A DNA stretch of 64,000 nucleotides from Aquamicrobium zhengzhouense (GTDB taxonomy: Bacteria > Pseudomonadota > Alphaproteobacteria > Rhizobiales > Rhizobiaceae). The stretch is taken from positions 590,248 through 654,247 of the forward strand of contig NZ_JADGMQ010000001.1 in assembly GCF_016124105.1 (NCBI RefSeq), written 5' to 3'. The notes below the pieces were generated by a model that saw nothing but the letters and a program-made list of their open reading frames with translations, was not told where the DNA came from and made no database searches. A program made the translations under genes and the position numbers. Shown here piece by piece: positions 54,514 through 63,759 of this stretch. How positions within the stretch are numbered: position 1 is the stretch's first letter; each line of letters opens with the position of its first letter.

Positions 54514-57500
54514 ATGAACATGATTTCCGCATCCGCGGCGGCATCCGCCACCGCGCCGCTTCCGTTCAATCATGACGCCGAGACTGTATCCGGCGTCTTC
54601 GTCGCTGCCGGGCTGCTGCTGCCGCATCTCGAGCGCGGCCGGCGCATCGACGCCGCCACGCTTCGCGGCGCCATGGAATCTGCCTTCGGAGCGTCCGATG
54701 CCACCGGCGCATGGACCTGGAAGACGGCCTATGACGCCTGCGAGGCGGCAATCGTCCTCTTCCTGCACAAATACGGAAAGCCGCTTTTCCGTAAGGCCGG
54801 AAATCCGGCGGCCATCCTGCCGCAGCTCGGCAAGATCGCCGGCCTGATGCCGACGCATACGCGCCGGTCGGAGGAAGCCCAGACCTTCCAGCAGTTCTCC
54901 ACGCCGATCCCGCTCGGCTTCGCGGCGGTGACGGCGGCGGCGATCACCCAAGCCGACCGGGTGCTGGAACCCTCGGCCGGCACCGGGCTCCTCGCCATCC
55001 TGGCCGAGATCGCGGGCGGCACGCTTATGCTCAACGAACTCGCCGAGGCCCGCGCCAGTCTCCTGTCTTCCCTCTTTCCGGCCCTCGCCGTCAGCCGGTT
55101 CGACGCCGCCCAGATCGATGATCACCTCGATCTCGGCCTGATTCCGACCGTGGTGTTGATGAACCCGCCGTTCTCCGCCGTGGCCAATGTCGAGGGCCGC
55201 ATGGCCGATGCCGCCTTCCGCCATGTCGCCTCGGCGCTGGCGCGCCTTGCGCCCGGCGGCCGGCTCGTCACCATCACCGGGGCGAGCTTCGCACCCGACA
55301 ATCCGGCCTGGACCGCCTCCTGGGCCCGGCTGCAGGAACGCGGCCGCGTGGTGTTCTCTGCCGCCATCGAGGGCTCGGTCTACGCCAAACACGGCACGAC
55401 CATAGACACCCGGCTGACCGTCATCGACAAGCTGCCCGCCGCAGACCCGGCGGTGTTTCCGTCGGCACCCGGTGTTGCGTCGGACGTGGCGACGCTGATG
55501 GGCTGGCTGGCGGACCAGCTTCCCGCCCGGTTGCCGGTCGATCCCGGCGTCGCCGTTCGGGTCCCACGGCCTGCCGCACCGCGCACCGTGCGCGGCTATG
55601 TCAACCGCGCGGCCCGCACGGTATCCGCAGCGCCTCTGGCTGAGCCGGAGGGCGTACCGCTCGCCTATGAGGCCGTCGATTGGGCACCGGCCGACGCTGA
55701 CCGCCTGTCGGATGCAATCTATGAGGACTACGGCCTCCAGACGATCCGTATCGCCGGGGCGCAGGCGCACCCGACCCAGCTCGTGCAGTCGGCCTCGATG
55801 GCGAGCATCGCGCCGCCCAAGCCCAGCTATCGGCCGACACTGCCGAAGGATATTCTCGGCAAGCTGTCCGAGGCGCAACTGGAAACCGTGATCTATGCCG
55901 GCGAGGCCCATGGCGGATTTCTCGCCGGGGCCTGGACGATCGATGACACGCTCGACAATCTCGCCGCCGTGCCGGAGGACGCGAAGGACGCCATCCGTTT
56001 CCGCCAGGGCTTCATGATCGGCGATGGCACCGGCGTCGGCAAAGGTCGGGAATCCGCCGCCATTATCCTCGACAACTGGATGCAGGGCCGCCGCAAGGCG
56101 GTCTGGATCTCGAAGTCCGACAAGCTGCTGGAAGACGCACAGCGCGACTGGTCGGCCCTCGGTATGGAGCGCCTGCTGGTCACGCCGCTGTCGCGCTTCC
56201 CACAGGGCAAGCCCATCACGCTCAACGAAGGCATCCTATTTCTAACCTATGCCACGCTGCGCTCCGACGACCGCGGAGAAAGGGTTTCCAGGGTCAGGCA
56301 GATCGTCGAATGGTTGGGTTCAGACTTCGATGGGGTCATCATTTTCGACGAGGCGCATGCCATGGCCAATGCCGCCGGCGGCAAGGGAGAACGCGGCGAT
56401 GTCGCCGCCAGCCAGCAGGGTCGTGCCGGGCTGCGCCTTCAGCACGCGCTTCCCGATGCCCGCGTCGTTTACGTTTCGGCCACCGGCGCCACCACTGTCC
56501 ATAACCTCGCCTATGCGCAGCGCCTCGGCCTCTGGAGCGGCGAGGATTTCCCGTTCTCGACCAGGGCCGAGTTCGTTGAAGCGATCGAGGCCGGCGGCGT
56601 CGCGGCGATGGAGGTGCTGGCGCGCGACCTGCGGGCGCTCGGCCTCTACACCGCCCGCTCGCTGTCCTTCAAAGGCGTCGAATACGAATTGCTCGATCAT
56701 GAGCTGACCCCGGAACAGGTCCGCATCTACGACAGCTATGCCGATGCCTTCGCCATCATCCACAACAATCTCGATGCGGCGATGCAGGCCGCCAACATCA
56801 CCGGCGGCGATGGTGGCTCCGGCACGCTGAACCGGCAGGCCAAATCCGCTGCCCGCTCGGCTTTCGAATCCGCGAAGCAAAGGTTCTTCGGACATTTGCT
56901 CACCAGCATGAAAACCCCGACGCTGATCCGGTCGATCACCGCCGATCTGGAGGCAGGTCATTCCTCCGTCATCCAGATCGTCTCGACCGGCGAGGCACTG
57001 ATGGAGCGGCGGCTGGCGGAGATCCCCACCGAGGAATGGGGCGACCTGAAGATGGACCTGTCGCCGCGCGAATACGTCCTGGACTACCTCGCCCATTCCT
57101 TCCCGGTCCAGCTCTACGAGCCGTTCACGGATTCGGAGGGCAACCTGTCCTCGCGCCCTGTCTATCGCGACGGTCAGCCAGTGGAGAGCCGCGAAGCCGT
57201 GGCGCGGCGCGACGAGATGATCGCCAGCCTCGCGAGCCTGCCGCCGGTCCCCGGCGCGCTCGACCAGATCGTCCAGCATTTCGGCAGTGACACGGTGGCC
57301 GAGGTGACGGGCCGCTCGCGCCGCATTGTCCGCAAGCGCGGCAATGGTGTCACCATCGACCGCCTCGTGGTGGAGAACCGCGCCGGTTCGGCCAATCTGG
57401 CCGAGACGCAAGCCTTCATGGACGATGCCAAGCGCGTGTTGGTGTTTTCCGACGCCGGCGGCACCGGCCGGTCCTATCACGCCGAGCTTTCGGCCAGGAA

Positions 57501-58869
57501 CACGCGGCTGCGCGTCCACTACCTGCTCGAGGCGGGCTGGAAGGCCGATGCCGCCATCCAGGGCCTGGGCCGCACGCACCGCACCAACCAGGCGCAACCG
57601 CCGCTGTTCCGGCCGATCTCGACCAATGTGAAGGCCGAGAAGCGCTTCCTCTCGACCATCGCCCGCCGCCTCGACACGCTCGGCGCGATCACGCGCGGCC
57701 AGCGCCAGACCGGCGGTCAGGGCCTGTTCCGGCCCGAGGACAATCTGGAGAGCCATTATGCGCGCGATGCCTTGCGCCAACTCTATCTTCTGCTGGTGCG
57801 CGGCAAGGTCGATGGCTGCTCGCTGGAGCGATTCGAAGCGGCGACCGGGCTGAAGCTGATGGATTCGAACGGCATCAAGGATGATCTACCGCCGATCACC
57901 ACCTTCCTGAACCGGCTGCTGGCGCTGACCATCGAGCTTCAGGGCGTGCTCTTTTCCGCCTTCGAGCAGCTTCTGACCGCCCGCATCGAGGGTGCCATCG
58001 CGTCAGGCACCTATGATGCCGGCTTGGAGACGCTGCGCGCCGAAAGCTTCGTCGTCACCGACCGACAGGTGATCTACACCCATCCGCGCACCGGAGCCGA
58101 GACCAGCCTGCTGAGCATCACCGAGCGCAAGCGCAACCAGCCGGTGACGCTCGACACGGCGCTGGCCGAACTCGATGATCCGCGTGCGAAGCTCCTGATC
58201 AACGAGCGCTCAGGCCGCGCGGCGGTGCAGATCCCCGCCACCAGCGTCATGCTGGACGATGGCGAGATCGAGCGCCGGGTCCGGCTGATCCGGCCGATGG
58301 AGGCGCACAACGTGCCGGTCAGGATGATGGGCGAGACCCATTGGGTCGAGGCCGACCGGGATGCCTTTGCTGCGGCTTGGGAGGCGGAACTCGCCGAGGT
58401 GCCGGAGTTTGCCGACAGTACATTGCATATGGTGACGGGCCTTCTGCTGCCGATCTGGAAGCGGCTGCCGAACGACTCCACCCGCGTCTATCGCCTCCAG
58501 ACTGATGCGGGCGAGCGCATCATCGGCCGCAAGGTCTCGCCGGCCTGGGCGGCCAATGCGACCGAGACCGGCATCACCTCGATCACGCCGGAGGAAGCCT
58601 TCGCGGCACTGATGGAAGGCCGCACGATCCTCGATCTCGCCGAAGGCCTCCAGCTTCGCCGGGTCCGGGTCATGAGCGCGAACCGCATCGAACTCTCGGG
58701 CTTTACCGACACGATGCGCCGGCGCCTCACGGCCTATGGCCTGTTCCACGAGATCATCTCCTGGAAGCTGCGCATGTTCGTGCCGGTCGATGCCAATGGC
58801 CCCATCGTGCTGGCCAAGGTTCTCGACCGCTGGCCGGTCGAGCGCATCGGCGAGCGGGAGGCAGCCTGA
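54514..58869 (+). CDS. Strawberry-notch-type methylase-helicase fusion
   Basis: The protein has 1451 residues. The first third is a class I methyltransferase: VLEPSAGTGLLAILAEIAGG (SAM site, about residue 150) and VVLMNPPFSAVANVEG (NPPF near 217, typical of N6-adenine methylases). The middle is a superfamily 2 helicase with Walker A-like GDGTGVGKGRESAAIILDNW near 505 and DEAH near 612 (GVIIFDEAHAMANAA). The SNO C-terminal helicase part follows, with DDAKRVLVFSDAGGTGRSYH and IQGLGRTHRTNQAQPPLFRP. Such fusions are hallmark genes of alphaproteobacterial ICEs and plasmids. They may process or mark element DNA, but no reaction has been shown. The ATG follows GAGGAA. Confidence 0.9.
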   Translation: MNMISASAAASATAPLPFNHDAETVSGVFVAAGLLLPHLERGRRIDAATLRGAMESAFGASDATGAWTWKTAYDACEAAIVLFLHKYGKPLFRKAGNPAAILPQLGKIAGLMPTHTRRSEEAQTFQQFSTPIPLGFAAVTAAAITQADRVLEPSAGTGLLAILAEIAGGTLMLNELAEARASLLSSLFPALAVSRFDAAQIDDHLDLGLIPTVVLMNPPFSAVANVEGRMADAAFRHVASALARLAPGGRLVTITGASFAPDNPAWTASWARLQERGRVVFSAAIEGSVYAKHGTTIDTRLTVIDKLPAADPAVFPSAPGVASDVATLMGWLADQLPARLPVDPGVAVRVPRPAAPRTVRGYVNRAARTVSAAPLAEPEGVPLAYEAVDWAPADADRLSDAIYEDYGLQTIRIAGAQAHPTQLVQSASMASIAPPKPSYRPTLPKDILGKLSEAQLETVIYAGEAHGGFLAGAWTIDDTLDNLAAVPEDAKDAIRFRQGFMIGDGTGVGKGRESAAIILDNWMQGRRKAVWISKSDKLLEDAQRDWSALGMERLLVTPLSRFPQGKPITLNEGILFLTYATLRSDDRGERVSRVRQIVEWLGSDFDGVIIFDEAHAMANAAGGKGERGDVAASQQGRAGLRLQHALPDARVVYVSATGATTVHNLAYAQRLGLWSGEDFPFSTRAEFVEAIEAGGVAAMEVLARDLRALGLYTARSLSFKGVEYELLDHELTPEQVRIYDSYADAFAIIHNNLDAAMQAANITGGDGGSGTLNRQAKSAARSAFESAKQRFFGHLLTSMKTPTLIRSITADLEAGHSSVIQIVSTGEALMERRLAEIPTEEWGDLKMDLSPREYVLDYLAHSFPVQLYEPFTDSEGNLSSRPVYRDGQPVESREAVARRDEMIASLASLPPVPGALDQIVQHFGSDTVAEVTGRSRRIVRKRGNGVTIDRLVVENRAGSANLAETQAFMDDAKRVLVFSDAGGTGRSYHAELSARNTRLRVHYLLEAGWKADAAIQGLGRTHRTNQAQPPLFRPISTNVKAEKRFLSTIARRLDTLGAITRGQRQTGGQGLFRPEDNLESHYARDALRQLYLLLVRGKVDGCSLERFEAATGLKLMDSNGIKDDLPPITTFLNRLLALTIELQGVLFSAFEQLLTARIEGAIASGTYDAGLETLRAESFVVTDRQVIYTHPRTGAETSLLSITERKRNQPVTLDTALAELDDPRAKLLINERSGRAAVQIPATSVMLDDGEIERRVRLIRPMEAHNVPVRMMGETHWVEADRDAFAAAWEAELAEVPEFADSTLHMVTGLLLPIWKRLPNDSTRVYRLQTDAGERIIGRKVSPAWAANATETGITSITPEEAFAALMEGRTILDLAEGLQLRRVRVMSANRIELSGFTDTMRRRLTAYGLFHEIISWKLRMFVPVDANGPIVLAKVLDRWPVERIGEREAA

Positions 58870-59909
58870 TGCCGCGTCACGACGCCTCCGAACTGGCGAT
58901 CCGCCTTGGCCGAGAGGCCGAGGCGGTTTGCCGCCACTACCTGTCGGCCGGCCGGCGCGCCGGACGATACTGGCTGGTCGGCGATGTGCAGAACACCCCC
59001 GGCCGGTCGATGTTCGTCCGCCTGACCGGGCCGGAATCCGGTAAGGGCGCGGCGGGGAAATGGACCGATATGGCCACGGGGGAGCATGGCGATCTTCTCG
59101 ACATCATCCGGCAATCGCTCGGCCTTGTCGACTTCAGGGACCTGGCCGAGGAAGCGCGTCGCTTCCTCTCGCTCCCGTATCCCGAGCCGGAAAAGACGAG
59201 GACGCCGCCCGGCAGCACCTCCAGCGCAGCATCCGGTTCGCCTGAAGCGTCGCGCCGCCTCTTTGCCATGGCGCAGCCGATCCACGGCACCCTTGCGGAG
59301 ATCTACCTGCGCGGGCGGGTGATCACGCGCCTCTCGGGCACCATCGCGCTGCGCTACCATCCCCGGTGCTACTACAGGCCCGACGAGCATTCGCCCACCG
59401 AGATCAGGCCGGCCCTCGTCGCTGCCGTCACCGACCTCTCCGGCCACCAGACCGGCGCGCATCGCACCTGGCTCGCCCCGGACGGTTCCGGCAAGGCGGC
59501 TGTCGAGACCCCGCGGCGGGCGATGGGCGACCTTCTCGGCCACGCTGTCCGCTTCGGCACCGCCGCTGAGGTTCTCGCCGCCGGCGAAGGCATCGAGACC
59601 GTGCTTTCCCCCCGCCAGGTTCTGCCCCGCATGCCGATGCTGGCGGCGCTTTCGGCCGCCCACCTCGCAGCCATCCTGTTCCCGGCAACGCTACGCCGGC
59701 TCTATATCATCAGGGATCGCGACCCGGCCGGGGACGGTGCAAGGAGCAACCTTGTCGCCAGAGCAGCGAGCTTCGGGATCGAGGCGATATCGCTCACGCC
59801 GGTCGAGGGGGATTTCAACGATGATCTGCGACGCCATGGCGCCGATGGCCTCCGCGCGGCCCTGAAGGATCAGCTTCATCCCGAAGACGTCCGCCGTTTC
59901 ATGGAGTGA
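58869..59909 (+). CDS. Toprim-domain protein
   Basis: This 346-residue protein lies one base from the helicase stop. The N-terminal third has a compact domain (HYLSAGRRAGRYWLVGDVQN, then GKWTDMATGEHGDLLDIIR). The C-terminal half is a Toprim domain with the Glu in VLAAGEGIETVLSPRQVLPR and the D-x-D in RLYIIRDRDPAGDGARSNLV. Toprim proteins of this sort resemble phage/plasmid primases (DUF7146-type), but no zinc finger or helicase part is seen. It may act in element replication together with the methylase-helicase. Confidence 0.86.
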   Translation: MPRHDASELAIRLGREAEAVCRHYLSAGRRAGRYWLVGDVQNTPGRSMFVRLTGPESGKGAAGKWTDMATGEHGDLLDIIRQSLGLVDFRDLAEEARRFLSLPYPEPEKTRTPPGSTSSAASGSPEASRRLFAMAQPIHGTLAEIYLRGRVITRLSGTIALRYHPRCYYRPDEHSPTEIRPALVAAVTDLSGHQTGAHRTWLAPDGSGKAAVETPRRAMGDLLGHAVRFGTAAEVLAAGEGIETVLSPRQVLPRMPMLAALSAAHLAAILFPATLRRLYIIRDRDPAGDGARSNLVARAASFGIEAISLTPVEGDFNDDLRRHGADGLRAALKDQLHPEDVRRFME

Positions 59910-60237
59910 CAGCGTGATCGGCCCCGGAGGCGTTGCTCTGCTTCATCCCTGCCGGTTTCGCTCTCCCGTCATCGGCAGGCGCGTCCCTTGTCGGAGAGTC
60001 CCGCACCCACGGCCTTCTGAGAGGGCGATCGGCGCACGAACGGGCCGGGCAGGCAATGGCGGCGCCCGGCTATTTTCCGCCGCGCCCTCCGGGCGCTTTG
60101 CAGCGCGAAACAAAATAGCCGGGCTTGGCCATCAAGGCCCTCGCGGAGGGGCGAGGGCTGCCAGCCCGTCTCGCTCGTGCGCTTCGACGCCTGCGAAGGC
60201 CGCGATGGGCGCGGTCTCCAGACGAAGGACGCTCCCG
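59910..60237 (+). other. Non-coding gap with a 13-base perfect inverted repeat
   Basis: I see no gene here. GCCCGGCTATTTT (60064-60076) is repeated inverted as AAAATAGCCGGGC (60112-60124) around a 35-base loop. The loop has its own GGGCGC/GCGC pairs. The 13-base match is perfect, and the A/T part lies at the inner side of the stem. It could be a terminator or a protein-binding site. Confidence 0.65.
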
Positions 60238-61173
60238 ATGGAAAACGAAACCGAATACGCAGGGACCGAGCCGGTCCACAGCTCTTCCCAGACCGATCAC
60301 GCTCTCACCGAACTCCAGCTCTATGGCTGGCGCCCGTTCCAGGACGAACCCGATCCCCGGCCGCTGCCCGAGGGCAACACCGTCGCCGCCGCCGTCACCG
60401 ACATCTTCGACGCCCTGGTCGCGACGCTCAGTGACACTCGCCTCGAACCCGATCTCGAAGAACTGCTCTGGGGAACCGTCAATCTCTTCCACCGCGCCAC
60501 CAGCCGGGTCGAGCGCGATCTCGACGACAACGAGCAGGCGCAGCGCCGGACGCAGCGGGAACAGGATGGCAGCGAGGTCAAGTCGGTCGAACTCGAACGT
60601 CTCACGGCAGAGGGACCGACCCTGATCGAGCGGCGCGGCAGCATGGAACTCTTCCGCGATCTCGCCGCCGAGGCTTTCGAGCACCACACCGGCAGCGCCT
60701 GGCGGCCGCGCACCGGCTCGATGGTCAACCATCGCAACCTGACCGCGGCGATGATCGACAGCCGCGACTTCCTGGCCGCGAAACGCCGGGCCGAGACCGA
60801 GGTGATACTGCCCGCCGGTCCCAAGGTGGCCGTGACCGGCGGCGCCGACTTCAACGATCACCGGCTGATCTGGGCGAAACTCGATCAGGTCCATGCCAAG
60901 CACGCGGACATGGTTTTGCTCCACGGCGGCACCCCGAAAGGCGCGGAACTGATCGCCTCCCGCTGGGCCGATCACCACAAGGTACCGCAGGTCGCCTTCC
61001 GGCCCGACTGGACGAAGCACGGCAAAGCCGCGCCGTTCAAGCGCAATGACGCGATGCTGGACGTGCTGCCGGTCGGCGTCCTCGTCTTCCCCGGCACCGG
61101 AATTCAGGAGAACCTTGCGGATAAGGCCCGCAAGCTCGGCATCCCCGTCATGAAGTTCGACGGCGGCGCGTAA
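60238..61173 (+). CDS. DUF2493 (SLOG-fold) domain protein
   Basis: The 311-residue protein has a helical N-terminal part (about residues 60-190). The C-terminal DUF2493 domain starts PKVAVTGGADFNDHRLIWAK and includes ADMVLLHGGTPKGAELIASR, WADHHKVPQVAFRPDWTKHG and the end VLVFPGTGIQENLADKARKL. The domain is a Rossmann-like SLOG fold related to YspA, thought to bind a nucleotide-derived ligand. It is a standard last gene of this maintenance block. Its start, 60238, follows an ACGAAGGACG element. A frame open from 59914 adds no protein-like sequence. Confidence 0.87.
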   Translation: MENETEYAGTEPVHSSSQTDHALTELQLYGWRPFQDEPDPRPLPEGNTVAAAVTDIFDALVATLSDTRLEPDLEELLWGTVNLFHRATSRVERDLDDNEQAQRRTQREQDGSEVKSVELERLTAEGPTLIERRGSMELFRDLAAEAFEHHTGSAWRPRTGSMVNHRNLTAAMIDSRDFLAAKRRAETEVILPAGPKVAVTGGADFNDHRLIWAKLDQVHAKHADMVLLHGGTPKGAELIASRWADHHKVPQVAFRPDWTKHGKAAPFKRNDAMLDVLPVGVLVFPGTGIQENLADKARKLGIPVMKFDGGA

Positions 61174-61650
61174 GCGCCGCCGTTCCGCGGCTGTTTCAGC
61201 CGGGTGTGAATGCCCTTGAATCTCTGCTTCCGACCTCATTGTCGCCGTTCGGAGCGCCGCGTTCGGCGCCCGAAACCTGCCGTTCATTCACTTCCACCCG
61301 ACGGCAAAGTCGGGGCCGTCTGCTGAAGAGGTCATCAGGGAAATCAAGCGGCTCTTCAAGATTGAAAAGAACCCACCCACTGTTACCCGCGCCGAAGGTC
61401 GCCTCACGCGGCGCGGTGGCTTCTTGAAGAGTACGGCCTCGTCACCGACGACTATCACCGCACACAATGGGTGTGGTTCGCTGTGACCTTCACCGCAATC
61501 TGGCGCAATTTCTCCAGCGCTAAGTGGCGGATTGCGGGCGAGATCTCGAAGAAAAGTAGAACGGACGTTCGAGCGTGATGCCGCGAAAGTCTGGTCTGAG
61601 CCCAAAGTGACGAATGCTGCACGATGGGCGAATGTCGATTACCGACCTCA
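61174..61650. other. Gap of 477 bases with no supported gene; possible gene debris
   Basis: No frame has good family-like sequence or a ribosome site. On the plus strand, fragments such as KSGPSAEEVIREIKRLFKIE and EEYGLVTDDYHRTQWVWFAV lie in different frames and look like pieces of a decayed gene. I cannot name the original. Confidence 0.4.
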
Positions 61651-62541
61651 CTACGCCAGCGTGCGCGCCATCTCACGGATCAGATCATTTGTCTCTGGTC
61701 TCGTCGTTTGGTGCCGATATCGAAGGGCCAAAACAGTTCTTGATATTTCAAGGCCATCGATGGGTTTCGACACCAGGCCCATGTCCGAAGGAATAGCGGT
61801 GGCTGGCAGGATCACCGCACCTGACCCTTGCCGAGCAAGTTCAACTAACCAATCCACGCGATTTGACCGATAGGCCGCGTAGAGTTCGTGACCATGATCC
61901 GCGCAGGTCCCATGCAAAACATCCCGCATTTCGCAATTTAGGCGGTCAAGCATGTCAGTTTTAGCAAGAGCCGAAAGAGAGATCGCATTTAGTTCAGCCA
62001 ACGGATGCGACTTTGACACCACGACCTTGTAGTCCTCTTCATAGAGATGGTCTATACGATAGAGGTCTTCACTGACCTTCTCTGCGGTGACTACAACGTC
62101 AAATTCACCATCTCGTAACCCGGCAAGAAGCTCGGAGGTTGACGCAACGATCAATTCGATTTCGGCTTGCGGCAATCGCGTACGAGTACGCTCCATAGCT
62201 GCCGAAATCCTGTTGTGGCCAATCGTTTCGCCGACGCCGACAGAGATTGGAACCCGCTCCAAGCGCATATGACGGACCGCCTCTGCCTTAGCCTGTCGCG
62301 TCTCATCGTGAACCTTCTGCAACCTTGGCTGCATGAGTTTACCGAGGGACGTAGGCCTGCATCCCGCACGGTCCCTGACAAACAGGTCACCTCCAAGCTC
62401 GTCTTCAAGTTTCTTGATCGCAGTCGTCAAGGAAGGTTGGGAGACATTGGAGGCACTGGCTGCGTGGGTGAAGTTTCGGTGCTCGCAGACGGCGAGAAAA
62501 TACCTGATCTGGTTCATTTCCATCGCCACATTCTCCGTCAC
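61651..62541 (-). CDS. LysR-family transcriptional regulator
   Basis: This 296-residue LTTR has an N-terminal winged helix (QIRYFLAVCEHRNFTHAASA, recognition SNVSQPSLTTAIKKLEDELG). A two-lobe sensor domain follows (VPISVGVGETIGHNRISAAM, GEFDVVVTAEKVSEDLYRID). The length is complete. An in-frame ATG at 62523 (MEMNQIRYFL) is an equally good start. It is divergent from the secreted ABM protein, with a LysR-type box at 62571-62587 in the shared 142-base gap, so regulation of that gene is likely. Confidence 0.92.
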   Translation of the reverse strand: MTENVAMEMNQIRYFLAVCEHRNFTHAASASNVSQPSLTTAIKKLEDELGGDLFVRDRAGCRPTSLGKLMQPRLQKVHDETRQAKAEAVRHMRLERVPISVGVGETIGHNRISAAMERTRTRLPQAEIELIVASTSELLAGLRDGEFDVVVTAEKVSEDLYRIDHLYEEDYKVVVSKSHPLAELNAISLSALAKTDMLDRLNCEMRDVLHGTCADHGHELYAAYRSNRVDWLVELARQGSGAVILPATAIPSDMGLVSKPIDGLEISRTVLALRYRHQTTRPETNDLIREMARTLA

Positions 62542-62570
62542 ATCTCATTTCAGGCCATCAAAACAAGTTC

Positions 62571-62587
62571 GATAGTCCACGTCTATC
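62571..62587. promoter_or_regulatory. LysR-type T-N11-A operator
   Basis: GATAG and CTATC form an inverted repeat with seven bases between, which fits the T-N11-A rule of LysR regulators. It is 30 bases upstream of the regulator start and 97 bases before the secreted protein gene, a usual place for such a site. Confidence 0.68.
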
Positions 62588-62683
62588 AAAGAATAGAATT
62601 TCGGAATTGGAGCCCGGCGCACCCAGCATGGGACAAGAGTGCATCGAAACCAAACACGATGCACTTCAAATCAGGAGACGACC

Positions 62684-63403
62684 ATGAAAGCGCAAATCCT
62701 TCAGACATTCGCCGCACTGGCTCTGTTCACAACTTCTGCAACTGCACAGGACAACGCAATGGAAAATCATACTGCCAGCTACATCGCCATGCCCGCCGCC
62801 GAAGGCCAGACCGGAGCCTTCGCGGAGTTTCTGGCAGGTGCCGCACCTATCGTGCGGGAAACAGAGACGGGAACTGTACTTTGGTTTGCTCTGCAAGCCG
62901 ACGATATGCTCGCAATCTTTGACATCTTCGCAGATGAAGAAGCACGCGACGCTCACTTCTCAGGAGCGGTTGCTGCGGCTTTGAAGCAAAAGGCCGACGC
63001 GCTGGTCGACGGAGGATGGGACGACGGTGTTGTCGCGAATATCAACAACTCCGATGTCCTGTCGGTAAAGGCGCCGGTTGATCTCTACACGGCAACGACC
63101 GCAACTTACATCAAGCTCGAAGCTGCTCCAGGTAAAGGCCCCGAATTGGCAGCCTTGCTGACCGCCGCCGGCCCCATCGTCGCAGAAACTGAACCCAAGA
63201 CATTGTTCTGGGCGGCGCTGCAGATTGACGGGAACAACTTCGCCATCTTCGACATCTTTGCCGACAACTCTGGCCGCGAAGCGCACTTTGCCGGACAAGT
63301 CGCCGGACTCCTGAATGAAAAGGCTTCAGAATTGATCTTAGGTGGATGGGACGACGGTGTGGTGGCAAACGTCCACAATTTCGAAATCCTCGCTACCAAG
63401 TAA
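62684..63403 (+). CDS. Secreted protein with two tandem ABM-like domains
   Basis: The 239-residue precursor has a signal peptide (QILQTFAALALFTTSATA, cleavage before QDNA). Two similar halves of about 105 residues follow. Each has the quinol-monooxygenase/ABM pattern: WFALQADDMLAIFDIFADEE and WAALQIDGNNFAIFDIFADN, then DAHFSGAVAAAL and EAHFAGQVAGLL. They end GGWDDGVVANINN and GGWDDGVVANVHN. ABM domains are small beta-barrel-forming folds seen in YgiN quinol monooxygenases and haem-degrading IsdG. An exported double copy is unusual. The true substrate is unknown. TCAGGAG lies seven bases before the ATG. Confidence 0.85.
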   Translation: MKAQILQTFAALALFTTSATAQDNAMENHTASYIAMPAAEGQTGAFAEFLAGAAPIVRETETGTVLWFALQADDMLAIFDIFADEEARDAHFSGAVAAALKQKADALVDGGWDDGVVANINNSDVLSVKAPVDLYTATTATYIKLEAAPGKGPELAALLTAAGPIVAETEPKTLFWAALQIDGNNFAIFDIFADNSGREAHFAGQVAGLLNEKASELILGGWDDGVVANVHNFEILATK

Positions 63404-63428
63404 TCTCGAGGTGACTTGAGAAAGAAGT

Positions 63429-63460
63429 GCCCGGTGCAATCCATCGGGCGCTTTGCTGTT
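63429..63460 (+). terminator. Terminator after the ABM protein gene
   Basis: GCCCGGTG (63429-63436) pairs with CATCGGGC (63442-63449) over CAATC, with one G-U pair, followed by GCTTTGCTGTTT. It ends the single-gene unit. Confidence 0.8.
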
Positions 63461-63479
63461 TGAATTTAGATTCACGCCA

Positions 63480-63735
63480 AAGCGGCCGTGCCGGAACTGG
63501 CAAGCGAAGCTCGCACTCGCCTCCGGCTTGGAAAGGGCGGCTATCGGCGGGAACATGTCCGCGCCTTCGCCCAACACGCCGAGATCGCGGACGACGCGAT
63601 CTACATCGAGGGCAGCAAAAAACACCCTATTGAGGACGCCGGTAGCCACCAAAGGAGGAAAGTCGGCGGGAATCGGCGTTCCCGGTTTTTACCAAAGTGG
63701 CGGACCGGGTGGGATTCGAACATATACGCCGAAGT
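63480..63735 (+). pseudogene. C-terminal remnant of a serine recombinase
   Basis: The frame that includes LRLGKGGYRREHVRAFAQHA and EIADDAIYIEGSKK resembles the extreme C-terminus of large serine recombinases of Hyphomicrobiales, which typically read QRVEV-D-IRIMGSK and end with a spacer before a TRP-like tail. After GSKK the likeness moves to another frame (LLRTPVATKGGKSAGIGVPG), so a frameshift follows. No catalytic domain exists in the window. It looks like decay of an old integration event near the end of the element. Confidence 0.5.
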
Positions 63736-63759
63736 AATCGGCTTGCGCTTGGCTACGCC

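Noticed and set aside
56320..57780. 486-codon minus-strand frame, and 54403-55911 likewise
   Set aside because: Both are shadows of the 1451-residue methylase-helicase gene; low complexity and no ribosome sites.
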